Assembly (NCBI GenBank): GCA_937895315.1 | Contig: CALAWM010000073.1 | Location: 1 to 14,963, forward strand | From: an uncultured Caryophanales bacterium | GTDB taxonomy: Bacteria; Bacillota_I; Bacilli_A; RFN20; CAG-826 | Length of the DNA stretch: 14,963 bases | Direction of reading: 5' to 3' | Shown: in pieces, positions 1 to 8,355 of the stretch | Layout: every line of letters begins with the position of its first letter | How positions within the stretch are numbered: the first letter of the stretch is position 1 | The notes under the pieces: model-generated | Told to the model about the DNA's origin: nothing | What the model saw: the letters and a program-made list of their open reading frames with translations, nothing else | Databases searched by the model: none | Program-made: the position numbers and the translations under genes

Positions 1-15
1 ATGGTCGCCTCTTTG

Positions 16-2157
16 GTGAGAGTTACTAATAAGATAACATTACTCTCAAACTTTACTTCTCATACACTCGCAGGAAAGTTGGTGAGAGTTACTAATAAGA
101 TAACATTACTCTCAAACGTCGGATACATGCCTGTAAGTCATTTCCGTGTGAGAGTTACTAATAAGATAACATTACTCTCAAACAAATAAATACCAATATC
201 TGTTAAAGGTGGTAGTGAGAGTTACTAATAAGATAACATTACTCTCAAACACACTTAAAATATTACCTATATCACTTGAGTGAGAGTTACTAATAAGATA
301 ACATTACTCTCAAACATCGTTTCGGTGGTTTCAGTCTTTTGCACCGTGAGAGTTACTAATAAGATAACATTACTCTCAAACCCGTCAATTTGGTATTGCT
401 TAAAAGATGTTGTGAGAGTTACTAATAAGATAACATTACTCTCAAACGTAGAGCAAGGCGATGCTGATAAAAAGAATGTGAGAGTTACTAATAAGATAAC
501 ATTACTCTCAAACTTATTTTTAAGGTTATACCATACCATATAGTGAGAGTTACTAATAAGATAACATTACTCTCAAACCGTCGTGATATGTTCTCATTCC
601 GCTATATGTGAGAGTTACTAATAAGATAACATTACTCTCAAACTATTGTTCGCCTTTAAAATAACCAATTATCGTGAGAGTTACTAATAAGATAACATTA
701 CTCTCAAACCCTATGATGTATTTCTATTTATTACCGTAAGTGAGAGTTACTAATAAGATAACATTACTCTCAAACCGATAGGCATACATATCAACGAATG
801 CCTTTGTGAGAGTTACTAATAAGATAACATTACTCTCAAACTTGGCTTTGAGATTAATGATGAGTATCACAGTGAGAGTTACTAATAAGATAACATTACT
901 CTCAAACTAAGTTCCGGCTTCATCTAATTGGAATTTTGTGAGAGTTACTAATAAGATAACATTACTCTCAAACCTCGAATTCAGTGGTTAAGAAAAAAGA
1001 GCCGTGAGAGTTACTAATAAGATAACATTACTCTCAAACTTTATGCCACCGCCGTATTAGAACAAGAAGTGAGAGTTACTAATAAGATAACATTACTCTC
1101 AAACACGAAGCGCACTTCATCTCACTAACCAAACGTGAGAGTTACTAATAAGATAACATTACTCTCAAACTTAAGGATTAATAGTTCAAAACGACCATAG
1201 TGAGAGTTACTAATAAGATAACATTACTCTCAAACCTCTCTCATTCGGTCGGTCACTTTTGAACGGTGAGAGTTACTAATAAGATAACATTACTCTCAAA
1301 CATTAATGCGATTTTGTTTGCCATTTTTCTCGTGAGAGTTACTAATAAGATAACATTACTCTCAAACCCGATGTCGACCACCACCCACTTGGATAGGGTG
1401 AGAGTTACTAATAAGATAACATTACTCTCAAACATCCATTTTTCTCCATCCCATTTCGGAGCAGTGAGAGTTACTAATAAGATAACATTACTCTCAAACT
1501 CCATACCGGCTCTTTTACCTGCTAATGAGTGAGAGTTACTAATAAGATAACATTACTCTCAAACCAACCGATAAAGTGCCATCTGGTCTTTTAAGTGAGA
1601 GTTACTAATAAGATAACATTACTCTCAAACCTTGCCGTGAGCCCGTAACCATCGCTAAAGGTGAGAGTTACTAATAAGATAACATTACTCTCAAACTATT
1701 GGCTTCCCGCACACGAACGGTAAATGTGAGAGTTACTAATAAGATAACATTACTCTCAAACAGGTTTGGTATGGGGTGTTCATTCCTGACTGTGAGAGTT
1801 ACTAATAAGATAACATTACTCTCAAACACCGGTATCGCTTTTAATTCGTGCGTCCCTGTGAGAGTTACTAATAAGATAACATTACTCTCAAACACCATCG
1901 GCGTCCTGTCTCTCGTAATCATTGTGAGAGTTACTAATAAGATAACATTACTCTCAAACACCCATAGGTAAATGCTGCTTGGCGATATGGTGAGAGTTAC
2001 TAATAAGATAACATTACTCTCAAACTGCTGTGCGTCTGCATCTTGCGCCTGATGTGTGAGAGTTACTAATAAGATAACATTACTCTCAAACCCATCAAAC
2101 GCTGGTTATCTCATACGCAACGTGAGAGTTACTAATAAGATAACATTACTCTCAAAC
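16..2157 (-). CRISPR. Type II-A CRISPR array, 33 repeats and 32 complete spacers, open at the left edge
   Basis: A 36-base repeat (plus strand starts GTGAGAGTTACTAATAAG and ends ATTACTCTCAAAC) recurs at 16, 82, 148, 215, 280, 346 and so on to 2122, with a period of 65-67 bases. The spacers are 29-31 bases, all different. All 33 repeats look identical to me by eye. Bases 1-15 are part of a further spacer, so the array continues out of the window. On the minus strand the repeat begins GTTTGAGAG, the usual 5' form of type II-A crRNA repeats (compare GTTTTAGAG in streptococci), so crRNAs are read leftward, with the cas genes. The leader and newest spacers are therefore at the right end, next to csn2, and the oldest repeats lie off the left edge. 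The match to the nearby tracrRNA anti-repeat confirms the orientation. Confidence 0.98.
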
Positions 2158-2224
2158 CTCAAATAATATGGGGTTTTAGCGTGTTATCTGTATATATTAT
2201 TATCGTTTCTTTATAATAATACAA
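2158..2224 (-). promoter_or_regulatory. CRISPR leader with leader-anchoring sequence and candidate array promoter
   Basis: Only 42 bases separate the csn2 stop codon from the first repeat. Read on the minus strand, the seven bases touching that repeat (2158-2164) are ATTTGAG, the leader-end sequence known to direct Cas1-Cas2 spacer insertion in streptococcal type II-A systems. A possible promoter is TTGTAT at 2219-2224, a 17-base gap, then AATAAT at 2196-2201, which would start transcription near 2189. Its -35 half lies inside the end of csn2. The anchor is a strong call; the promoter is weak, because the region is so AT-rich that matches arise by chance. Confidence 0.75.
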
Positions 2225-2877
2225 GTGTCTTTATCTATGATAAAGAGCGGGAAAAAAGGATTTAATTTGTCTTCTCTTGCTCTAGATACATTTAAAATAG
2301 CAATTTTCTCCTGCATACAGTATTTATTTAGGGATTCTACCTCTCCTAATGATAGATAATCAAATAGATTTACAAAGACAAATAAGTCAATTCGATATAA
2401 TTCAATATAAGAATTGATCCAGGCCATTATTTTTTCAAGTAAATTCTCTTTACTATCATCAATATAGAAGTCTAATAGTTTAATAAAGTCTGCTATTTCG
2501 ATATTATCTTTAAATTTGATGTTTCCATACATAGTTATATTGCTTCTAACTATTTCATTTATTCTTTCATTTATAGACGAAAACTCTTCTTCGATATCTT
2601 CATCTATATTTTTAGTTATGCCCTTAGCAAGATCAGTTCTTATTTTTCTTGAATTGATATCAAAGGTAATTGGATCAACTATAAACAAAGCATTGCTGCT
2701 GAGGTTTAATCTTTTATCATTTTGAATTATTTCGACCTTATCATAATTACCATTAAAGGCATTGTTAAGGTCCGCTAAAAATGAATAGAAGAAAGTAGAA
2801 TCTTCAATAACGATATCCGTGATGGTTTCATTTTTAATTATTATTTCTTCTGAAAGTTTGATATGCCGCAATTTCAT
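2200..2877 (-). CDS. csn2: Csn2, type II-A adaptation protein
   Basis: This 225-residue protein is the fourth cas gene in the canonical order cas9-cas1-cas2-csn2, directly before the leader. Csn2 proteins form ring-shaped tetramers that bind and slide on double-stranded DNA ends and are needed for spacer acquisition with Cas1, Cas2 and Cas9; they are not needed for interference. The sequence fits in length (about 220 residues) and in its end, where hydrophobic stretches (IDLFVFVNLFDYLSL, then a strand near IAILNVSR) resemble the Csn2 core. I see no intact Walker motif, as expected for this degenerate P-loop fold. The start codon overlaps the cas2 stop (TAATG, one shared base) and no good Shine-Dalgarno is visible, so translation is probably coupled to cas2. 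The call rests on length and position as much as on sequence. Confidence 0.87.
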   Translation of the reverse strand: MKLRHIKLSEEIIIKNETITDIVIEDSTFFYSFLADLNNAFNGNYDKVEIIQNDKRLNLSSNALFIVDPITFDINSRKIRTDLAKGITKNIDEDIEEEFSSINERINEIVRSNITMYGNIKFKDNIEIADFIKLLDFYIDDSKENLLEKIMAWINSYIELYRIDLFVFVNLFDYLSLGEVESLNKYCMQEKIAILNVSRAREDKLNPFFPLFIIDKDTCIIIKKR

Positions 2878-3197
2878 TATAGTTCTACGAGCCGATCATC
2901 TGTGTTAACTATTAATGAGTCTCTTTCACCAAGTAAGGTGATTATTCCCGCGAATTGCTTTTCAGTAATAATTAATACATCAATTGTCCCTTCTTTTGGC
3001 ACTTCTTTTTTAATTCTTTCAATCACTGCATCCGCTTTGGCGCTGGTGATTGCAAGTTTTATATATACTGAGAACTGCAACATCATAAAGCCTTCTTTTT
3101 TTAGAAACTTCACAAATTTTGTGTAGGCTTTTGTTTCTTCACTTTTGGTATTTGGTAAATCAAAAAACAATATAATGCGCATAAATCTATAACTCAT
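2877..3197 (-). CDS. cas2: Cas2 endoribonuclease-fold integrase subunit
   Basis: This 106-residue protein begins MSYRFMRIILFFDLP, the classic Cas2 first beta strand with the conserved aspartate at residue 13. It continues with a ferredoxin-like pattern including KFVKFLKKEGFMMLQFSVY and TEKQFAGIITLLGERD, close to streptococcal type II-A Cas2. Cas2 dimerises and bridges two Cas1 dimers in the integrase that inserts new spacers at the leader end; its role there is structural. The ATG at 3197 is preferred over the internal methionine because type II-A Cas2 proteins share the MSYR- start and because GGAGG lies just upstream, within the end of cas1. The gene overlaps cas1 by 11 bases and csn2 by one, so the three are co-translated. 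Confidence 0.96.
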   Translation of the reverse strand: MSYRFMRIILFFDLPNTKSEETKAYTKFVKFLKKEGFMMLQFSVYIKLAITSAKADAVIERIKKEVPKEGTIDVLIITEKQFAGIITLLGERDSLIVNTDDRLVEL

Positions 3198-4059
3198 AGT
3201 CCTCCATAAACTTTATTTGTTTTGCATTCTCATTATTAAGAGCGTTGAAGATACTTCTGGTGTAACTTGTTATGGCGTGATTAAGCACCGTTTCTTTACC
3301 CTCAATAGTCACCTTTACATTCAGTAAATTATTTAATACCGCTCTAAATTTTTCTAAATCCTCCATATTTAAAACTATAGCGTCTACTAATGGGCGGAAA
3401 GGTTCCATTAAATCACTACCAAAGTTAAAATTATTAAACTCGTTATCATGCCAGATGCCAAGTTGCGTTAAGTATCCAGAACTTACAATTGTGCGATTAA
3501 AGGCCGAAAGTAGAATAGTGTATCCATAATTTAGGGCAATATTAATTGGATGCTCTTTATCACCACGGGAAAATTTATTACCAAAAAGGGCATTAAAATA
3601 CACTTTTGCCGCGTGACCTTCCCGATTAGTGGTGTCATAGTGTTCTATTTCATTAACATATGAATTTAATAGTTCTGCTTCATCTGTTTTTTTATATTTT
3701 GAAAGATTATCTCTTTGTCCTTCAATCTTTTTTATAATGATGTGACGCCAGACGTCACCCTTTATCTTGTTTGTCCAATTAATCTGTTGGAGAATTCTTT
3801 TATTGTTTTCAAAGGAACCATAGTAAGGAAGGCATTCAAAGGATGGTTGATATTTTTCATCACAAAAGATTACCTTAATTCCTTTTTTCGCAAGTTCACA
3901 TAAAAGGACAGCAGTAACTGTTATCGCCGTTGTTTCGATAATAATCGTGTTGATTTCATTAAGGCACACACGCCTTTCTTCTTCACCACGCACCACTAAA
4001 TGATTTAGTTGATATTCAAGTTTCGCCCGACTTTTAATTACTACTGTCCGAAATGCCAT
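3187..4059 (-). CDS. cas1: Cas1 CRISPR integrase
   Basis: This 290-residue protein is the catalytic subunit of the Cas1-Cas2 integrase, which joins captured DNA into the leader-proximal repeat. The N-terminal beta-sheet domain covers roughly residues 1-75. The helical C-terminal domain carries the metal-binding triad: Glu147 (in TNREGHAAKVYF), His204 (in QLGIWHDNEF) and Glu219 (in DLMEPFRPLVD). All three ligands are present, so the enzyme should be active. Length is normal for type II-A Cas1 (about 288-290). The ATG follows the cas9 stop codon after four bases, with only a weak AGG upstream, consistent with translation coupled to cas9. Confidence 0.97.
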   Translation of the reverse strand: MAFRTVVIKSRAKLEYQLNHLVVRGEEERRVCLNEINTIIIETTAITVTAVLLCELAKKGIKVIFCDEKYQPSFECLPYYGSFENNKRILQQINWTNKIKGDVWRHIIIKKIEGQRDNLSKYKKTDEAELLNSYVNEIEHYDTTNREGHAAKVYFNALFGNKFSRGDKEHPINIALNYGYTILLSAFNRTIVSSGYLTQLGIWHDNEFNNFNFGSDLMEPFRPLVDAIVLNMEDLEKFRAVLNNLLNVKVTIEGKETVLNHAITSYTRSIFNALNNENAKQIKFMEDYEL

Positions 4060-4063
4060 TTAT

Positions 4064-7000
4064 CTAGCCTATTAGTATTTCCTTTTCGTATAATCCCGTT
4101 ATTGATTGAATTAGTAATTTATCACCTTCTTTAACTTCATTAGACATCAGGTTCATTGAGATTGTTTTGTTCAGTCCTACGTTAACGAGATCTATTGATC
4201 TTCTTAGTGGACCTGATTGAAGTAATTCGACCAATTGTAGTAATGTACTTACTTGTTCGTATATAGACGAGTTATTAAAATCTTCCTTTTTGTCTTCTAG
4301 TTTTTTAGAAACATCTTCAAAAATATTTTTATAGATACTTTTACTAAAATGTTTAATCAGTTCTTCAAATAGCATCCCATTACTATCTGAATTAACTATT
4401 TGTGTTTTTCTTTTTTTATTGTCGTTACTATGTATAGTAAATTGTTCTTTGCTTTTTAGAATTTCTTTATCATTCAAATCAATTGCTTTAATATACCTGG
4501 TTAATAAGTAATATCCGTTTTCAAACACTTTTGAAAAGTAGGGTTCATTATGATTATTAGCGTATAGAGAGCCCGTGCTAATGCCTGCGATACTCCTCAC
4601 TGTGTTTCCTCTCTTTATCAAAAATCCAATAGGTAAGAGGTCAATAATAACCTTCACATTATTTGTATTGGCTTCATCTTTGATATATTGGTCAATGGTG
4701 TTTTTTCCAGCCTTTATCTGAAGATAATCAATAAGTTTGACTGGAATAATACGTCTTGAAGTTCTTTTGCCTATACCAATATCAGCAATAACAAAATGCG
4801 AAGTGCTGAGATTACTATATCCCCCGTATTTTGAAACATCACTAAGTGGACCGCTTTGTTTAACAGCACTTAATTTCCCATCACGAGCGCTTGATAGGTT
4901 TTGATCATAAAATTCACCGGTTGATATCATTGTCCCTCTTGTAAATAGAATCTTTTTCATTTCTAATACTTTCTTTATAAGCGGGATATGACGGTTTTTG
5001 TCCCAAACATTCTCGCGTTTTTTTTCAGTGAACGCATTGCTTAAATTAAAGGTGAATGTAAGGTTCTTCTTTGTGGCTATCGCCATTGCTCTGGTGATTG
5101 AGTCATAATAGTTACCGACAATAATGTTTAAATAAGCATCATGGGCATGGTGGGCTTTATTTAGATCACGAAGTTTAATAAAGTCAAACTTTTGTCTAAA
5201 TCTACTGATGTTTTGGGCTTTACTGTAGACAACAATATCACCATACTGCTCTTTAATCAATTCAGCGACCATTTTATTGGCTTGACCAGTTTCGACGAGT
5301 TGACGATTAATAAATTGGAGTTTTTCTTCATCACTTAATGGGGTTATTCTAATGAGACGTTGATATTTATCTTCACTCATAAAGCCCTTTTCTTTTAATG
5401 ACTCCCAGAATGGTTTCATTTTCTCAACATTGATTATTTCACGAGGTAAGGGGTAAGTATCTCCCTTACGTTTATTAATATTAGCGTTAACAAGACAAAT
5501 ATTATCAAAACTATCATCCACTTTTAGTGATTGAGGAATGATGTGTTCAATATCATATGTTCCTGAGTGAAGTTCTTCAAGTCTTAGCGGTACTCCAGTA
5601 TATAAGCATTTCCCTTGTTGGAGGTAATAAAGGAATAGTCTTCTTGATTTAAAGTCATTTTCTTTCCGACCATTTAACTCTTCAAGTAATTCTTTTAATT
5701 CTTTTGAGTCTCTTTGGGCTTTTTTATATAGTTCTGCGAGTTGATCTTTGCGGGACTTCGTCTTTTTGCCCTTTTTAGCAAGGACATCACTTCTTGTCAT
5801 TTCTAAGAAAATCTTTTTCGGTGGCGTACCGCCATTGATTTTAATAAGTTCTTTTAGAATAAACATCGCTTTTAAAACTGGACGTTTAACACTTGGTGAA
5901 AGATACGAATTTTCCACTAAATCGACAAAACTTAGATTATCATTTAAATGTCCGCGATTATAATCTCTAATTAACTCAAGTATTTTATAGCGTGGGTCAT
6001 GGAGTACTTCTTGTAAAGTTAATACTTCATTCTCCATAATTTCGATGATAGAAAACACTTCAGCGGTTTTCTTATCAACCAAGATTGGCGTATTTAAGGT
6101 CTTACTATATCCAGTTAGGAAAGCTCTTGATAATCTGCCCCAGCCTTTGAATTTAAGTTTCTTTAAACCTTCTACTACTTCGAGTGGTAAAGTATCCTTC
6201 ACAATTTCCTTTAATTTCTTCTCAAACATTTTTTGATCAGTGAAGATTGTTCGATAGAAAATGATTTCTTCTTTCTTTACATCCGATAAACGATGATCTT
6301 TCAAAATATTTTTGAATTTATGATGTGAAGATAACACTAATTTTTCATCATCTTGGAATCCATCAATGACTACCGCATTCGTTTTAGTAGTACTCAAAAG
6401 ACTAATGAGTTTCTTTTTAGTCAAAGGCGCTTTGTTTTCCTCTAGGTAACGTAATATTTTATCTTTGGCGTAGCTATCAATTAAAGCATTATTAATCTTA
6501 ATACTATTAATGCGATTTAAAACATCGTAACGTTCATATAAAATTGATTCTTTAGGTAAGACATCTTCAGTTGGAATGTAACTACACTTATTCGTCATTC
6601 GTTCAATAAAACGTTTGGCGCTTTCTGCTTCATCAATTACTTCACTAAAGTTCCATGGCGTTACTTTTTCATTTGTCATTCGTTTAACCCATGAGAAAGG
6701 ATGGTCTTTTTGCGATACAAGCGGACCAACGTAATATGGGATTCTAAATCTTAAGATAGAAAGAATTTTCCCGGCGGTCGTTAAAGTGTCTTTTCCTTTT
6801 TGATTAAAGAAAGGATAATGAACGCTTTGCGAAGTTAAGATTCGCTCTAATTGGAATTCGTTAAATTGATACGGAATTGTTGCGTTATCTTTTGAACTAA
6901 TCCGCGGTAAAAAGGTCCGATCATCTAATTCTTGGATAATTACTTTAACTTCATCTAAACTATCAATTTTCATTGTGGTGAACATTTTCTTAATGAACTT

Positions 7001-8197
7001 AGCAAATTCACTATAGTCTAAATGTTTGAGGGTAACATCTTTATCTTTGTTGCCAATATAGCGTGGATAGTTGTAATCAGTTATCGCTTTCTTTTTACCC
7101 TTTTCATCTAATGTATAAAGAATAGTAAACACTCGCCGGTATTCTTCCTTAGTGCCATATTTGATAAAGATATCTTTCAAAATCCGCAGGTCTTTCTTAT
7201 GTTTTTCATGTTTTTCGACCATCGCTTCAGCAACAAATTTTTTGCCACCCATTAAGCGGGTAATAGTGAAATAATCGTAAAGATTTTTTAGCTCATCGAT
7301 TAAACGCATGTGTTCTTCGCCAATAAGACCGGCAATATCCATGTATTTTTCTTCAAAGGTATCACTTTGGAAATCAATTGATTCTTTACCTTGGTCTTTA
7401 TCAACGATATCATCACTAAATATTTGTCCTAATTTAACCGTTCGGCCTAAGGACAAATTGACTATTTGTTTTAAATATTTGTCTTTAATATTAAAAGTAT
7501 CAAATATTCTTTCCGCCGTCTTGGTCATTCCGCCGATTTTTTTATCATTTAAAATCGCTTTATATTTTTTAATATTCCCTGCGGAAAATAGTTCTTGACC
7601 GGCCAGGAACTCCGTTTCATTGAAGTAATCATATAATTCAACAAAGGCATCATTAACGAGCATATCAGTGAATTTTTCAATATCAAAGTTTTGATCTTCT
7701 TTAATAAAATTACCGCGATATTTTATGAGATGATGGATAGCCAAATAAATATGACGAATATCATATTTTTTCTTGCCGTTATTAATTATTTCCTTTTGTA
7801 AATGATAAATGGTTGGATATTCTTTAAAGAAATCTTTATCTTTATAATTTTCATCATCAAATAAGGTGTTTTTACTTCCCTTAAGTTTTGTGTCTTTATC
7901 TTCTTTAAAGTAGGCACTATTATTTAGTCTTAAGAAGAATGTTGGATCAACTTTGCTAATTTCTTCAGCGAAAAGTGCTTGTAGTAGTAATATCCGGTGT
8001 TTTCTTCTTGCTAATCTTCTTCTTACCGAGCGATAGTTTCTGCGGTCTTTGGCAGTACTTGCTTCTTCAAAAAGATTGACCCCAATTGCAGGCTTTCTTC
8101 TTAAATGTAACAATTCATAATCTTCATTGGTTACTGCCCAACCAACAGTTGTCGTCCCTAAATCTAATCCTACAAAATAATTATTATTCTTTTTCAT
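4064..8197 (-). CDS. cas9: Cas9 RNA-guided endonuclease, type II-A
   Basis: This 1377-residue nuclease cuts DNA matched by a crRNA:tracrRNA pair. RuvC-I is at the start (GLDLGT, Asp12), followed by the arginine-rich bridge helix (RRNYRSVRRRLARRKHR), a long recognition lobe, RuvC-II (IFLEMTRSD, Glu799), HNH (YDIEHIIPQSL, catalytic His885), RuvC-III (HHAHDAYLN, His1017 and Asp1020) and a PAM-interacting domain ending in QSITGLYEKEILIG. All catalytic residues are present, and length matches S. pyogenes Cas9 (1368). The open frame extends to 8266, but I place the start at 8197: that methionine opens the conserved RuvC-I strand, has AGAGGGG eight bases upstream, and the extra 23 codons would lie inside the tracrRNA gene and its promoter. 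The DRKRY arginines that read GG in S. pyogenes are replaced by SMNLM. Confidence 0.97.
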   Translation of the reverse strand: MKKNNNYFVGLDLGTTTVGWAVTNEDYELLHLRRKPAIGVNLFEEASTAKDRRNYRSVRRRLARRKHRILLLQALFAEEISKVDPTFFLRLNNSAYFKEDKDTKLKGSKNTLFDDENYKDKDFFKEYPTIYHLQKEIINNGKKKYDIRHIYLAIHHLIKYRGNFIKEDQNFDIEKFTDMLVNDAFVELYDYFNETEFLAGQELFSAGNIKKYKAILNDKKIGGMTKTAERIFDTFNIKDKYLKQIVNLSLGRTVKLGQIFSDDIVDKDQGKESIDFQSDTFEEKYMDIAGLIGEEHMRLIDELKNLYDYFTITRLMGGKKFVAEAMVEKHEKHKKDLRILKDIFIKYGTKEEYRRVFTILYTLDEKGKKKAITDYNYPRYIGNKDKDVTLKHLDYSEFAKFIKKMFTTMKIDSLDEVKVIIQELDDRTFLPRISSKDNATIPYQFNEFQLERILTSQSVHYPFFNQKGKDTLTTAGKILSILRFRIPYYVGPLVSQKDHPFSWVKRMTNEKVTPWNFSEVIDEAESAKRFIERMTNKCSYIPTEDVLPKESILYERYDVLNRINSIKINNALIDSYAKDKILRYLEENKAPLTKKKLISLLSTTKTNAVVIDGFQDDEKLVLSSHHKFKNILKDHRLSDVKKEEIIFYRTIFTDQKMFEKKLKEIVKDTLPLEVVEGLKKLKFKGWGRLSRAFLTGYSKTLNTPILVDKKTAEVFSIIEIMENEVLTLQEVLHDPRYKILELIRDYNRGHLNDNLSFVDLVENSYLSPSVKRPVLKAMFILKELIKINGGTPPKKIFLEMTRSDVLAKKGKKTKSRKDQLAELYKKAQRDSKELKELLEELNGRKENDFKSRRLFLYYLQQGKCLYTGVPLRLEELHSGTYDIEHIIPQSLKVDDSFDNICLVNANINKRKGDTYPLPREIINVEKMKPFWESLKEKGFMSEDKYQRLIRITPLSDEEKLQFINRQLVETGQANKMVAELIKEQYGDIVVYSKAQNISRFRQKFDFIKLRDLNKAHHAHDAYLNIIVGNYYDSITRAMAIATKKNLTFTFNLSNAFTEKKRENVWDKNRHIPLIKKVLEMKKILFTRGTMISTGEFYDQNLSSARDGKLSAVKQSGPLSDVSKYGGYSNLSTSHFVIADIGIGKRTSRRIIPVKLIDYLQIKAGKNTIDQYIKDEANTNNVKVIIDLLPIGFLIKRGNTVRSIAGISTGSLYANNHNEPYFSKVFENGYYLLTRYIKAIDLNDKEILKSKEQFTIHSNDNKKRKTQIVNSDSNGMLFEELIKHFSKSIYKNIFEDVSKKLEDKKEDFNNSSIYEQVSTLLQLVELLQSGPLRRSIDLVNVGLNKTISMNLMSNEVKEGDKLLIQSITGLYEKEILIG

Positions 8198-8224
8198 TGA
8201 CAATTCCCCTCTCTTTGTTAAAAT
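8197..8224 (+). promoter_or_regulatory. tracrRNA promoter, overlapping the cas9 start site
   Basis: TTGACA at 8197-8202 is a perfect -35 box. After a 16-base gap comes TAAAAT at 8219-8224, a five-of-six -10 box. Transcription would begin near 8231, exactly where the anti-repeat starts. The first base of the -35 box is the first base of the cas9 start codon read on the other strand, and the spacer contains the cas9 Shine-Dalgarno, so the two genes share this stretch. The perfect -35 and good fit to the RNA start make this one of the more convincing promoters in the window. Confidence 0.75.
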
Positions 8225-8227
8225 GAA

Positions 8228-8257
8228 ATAGTAATAAGATAACATTACCAAGTTCAA
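8228..8257 (-). promoter_or_regulatory. Candidate cas9 promoter inside the tracrRNA gene
   Basis: On the minus strand TTGAAC (8252-8257) and TACTAT (8228-8233) are separated by 18 bases and would start transcription near 8221, leaving a 5' leader of about 23 bases that contains the cas9 ribosome binding site. A second candidate is a TATACT -10 box at 8330-8335 with no good -35; transcription from it would run antisense through the whole tracrRNA gene. Both are matches by eye in AT-rich DNA. A cas9 promoter has to lie somewhere here, because a hairpin ends the neighbouring minus-strand gene near 8356. Confidence 0.4.
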
Positions 8258-8316
8258 ATAAAGCACTTGCTTAATGTCCGGCCTGTAGAAGGCGCACTCG
8301 CTTCGGCGAGTTTTTT
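8231..8316 (+). ncRNA. tracrRNA
   Basis: The trans-activating RNA pairs with the crRNA repeat and loads Cas9. TAATAAGATAACATTAC (8232-8248) is identical to the middle of the CRISPR repeat and would form 17 continuous base pairs with crRNA. After a five-base bulge (CAAGT, 8249-8253), TCAAAT (8254-8259) pairs with the crRNA 5' end GTTTGA. The layout matches the S. pyogenes tracrRNA: upper stem, AAGT-type bulge, lower stem, AAATAA linker, nexus-like hairpin (AAGC-ACTT-GCTT, near 8261-8272), a GCC/GGC hairpin (8281-8293) and a terminator hairpin with a TTCG loop. RNase III would trim the duplex. It lies upstream of cas9 and diverges from it. Predicted length is about 86 bases. Confidence 0.93.
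8296..8316 (+). terminator. Intrinsic terminator of tracrRNA
   Basis: ACTCGC and GCGAGT form a six-base-pair stem closed by a TTCG tetraloop and followed by a run of Ts. It doubles as the last tracrRNA hairpin, as in other type II-A systems. Confidence 0.9.
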
Positions 8317-8355
8317 AATTCATGTATTAAGTATAAACTATTAAAATAATAAATA

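Noticed and set aside
1..1971. Six open reading frames of 62-96 codons on both strands within 1-1971, with repeating VRVTNKITLLSN or FESNVILLVTLT peptides.
   Set aside because: They are products of the CRISPR repeat: 36 + 30 = 66 bases is a multiple of three, so the repeat stays in frame. No ribosome binding sites and no real gene.
16..2157. Promoters inside each CRISPR repeat, as in Neisseria type II-C arrays.
   Set aside because: The repeat has TTGAGA on the crRNA strand, but no acceptable -10 box at 16-18 bases from it.
2516..7598. Plus-strand open frames of 60-96 codons opposite the cas genes.
   Set aside because: All are antisense shadows of strong cas coding sequence, without ribosome binding sites or recognisable motifs.
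8198..8266. Extension of cas9 to a methionine at 8266, adding 23 residues.
   Set aside because: The extension lies within the tracrRNA gene and promoter, has no ribosome binding site, and Cas9 proteins begin just before the RuvC-I strand, as the methionine at 8197 does.
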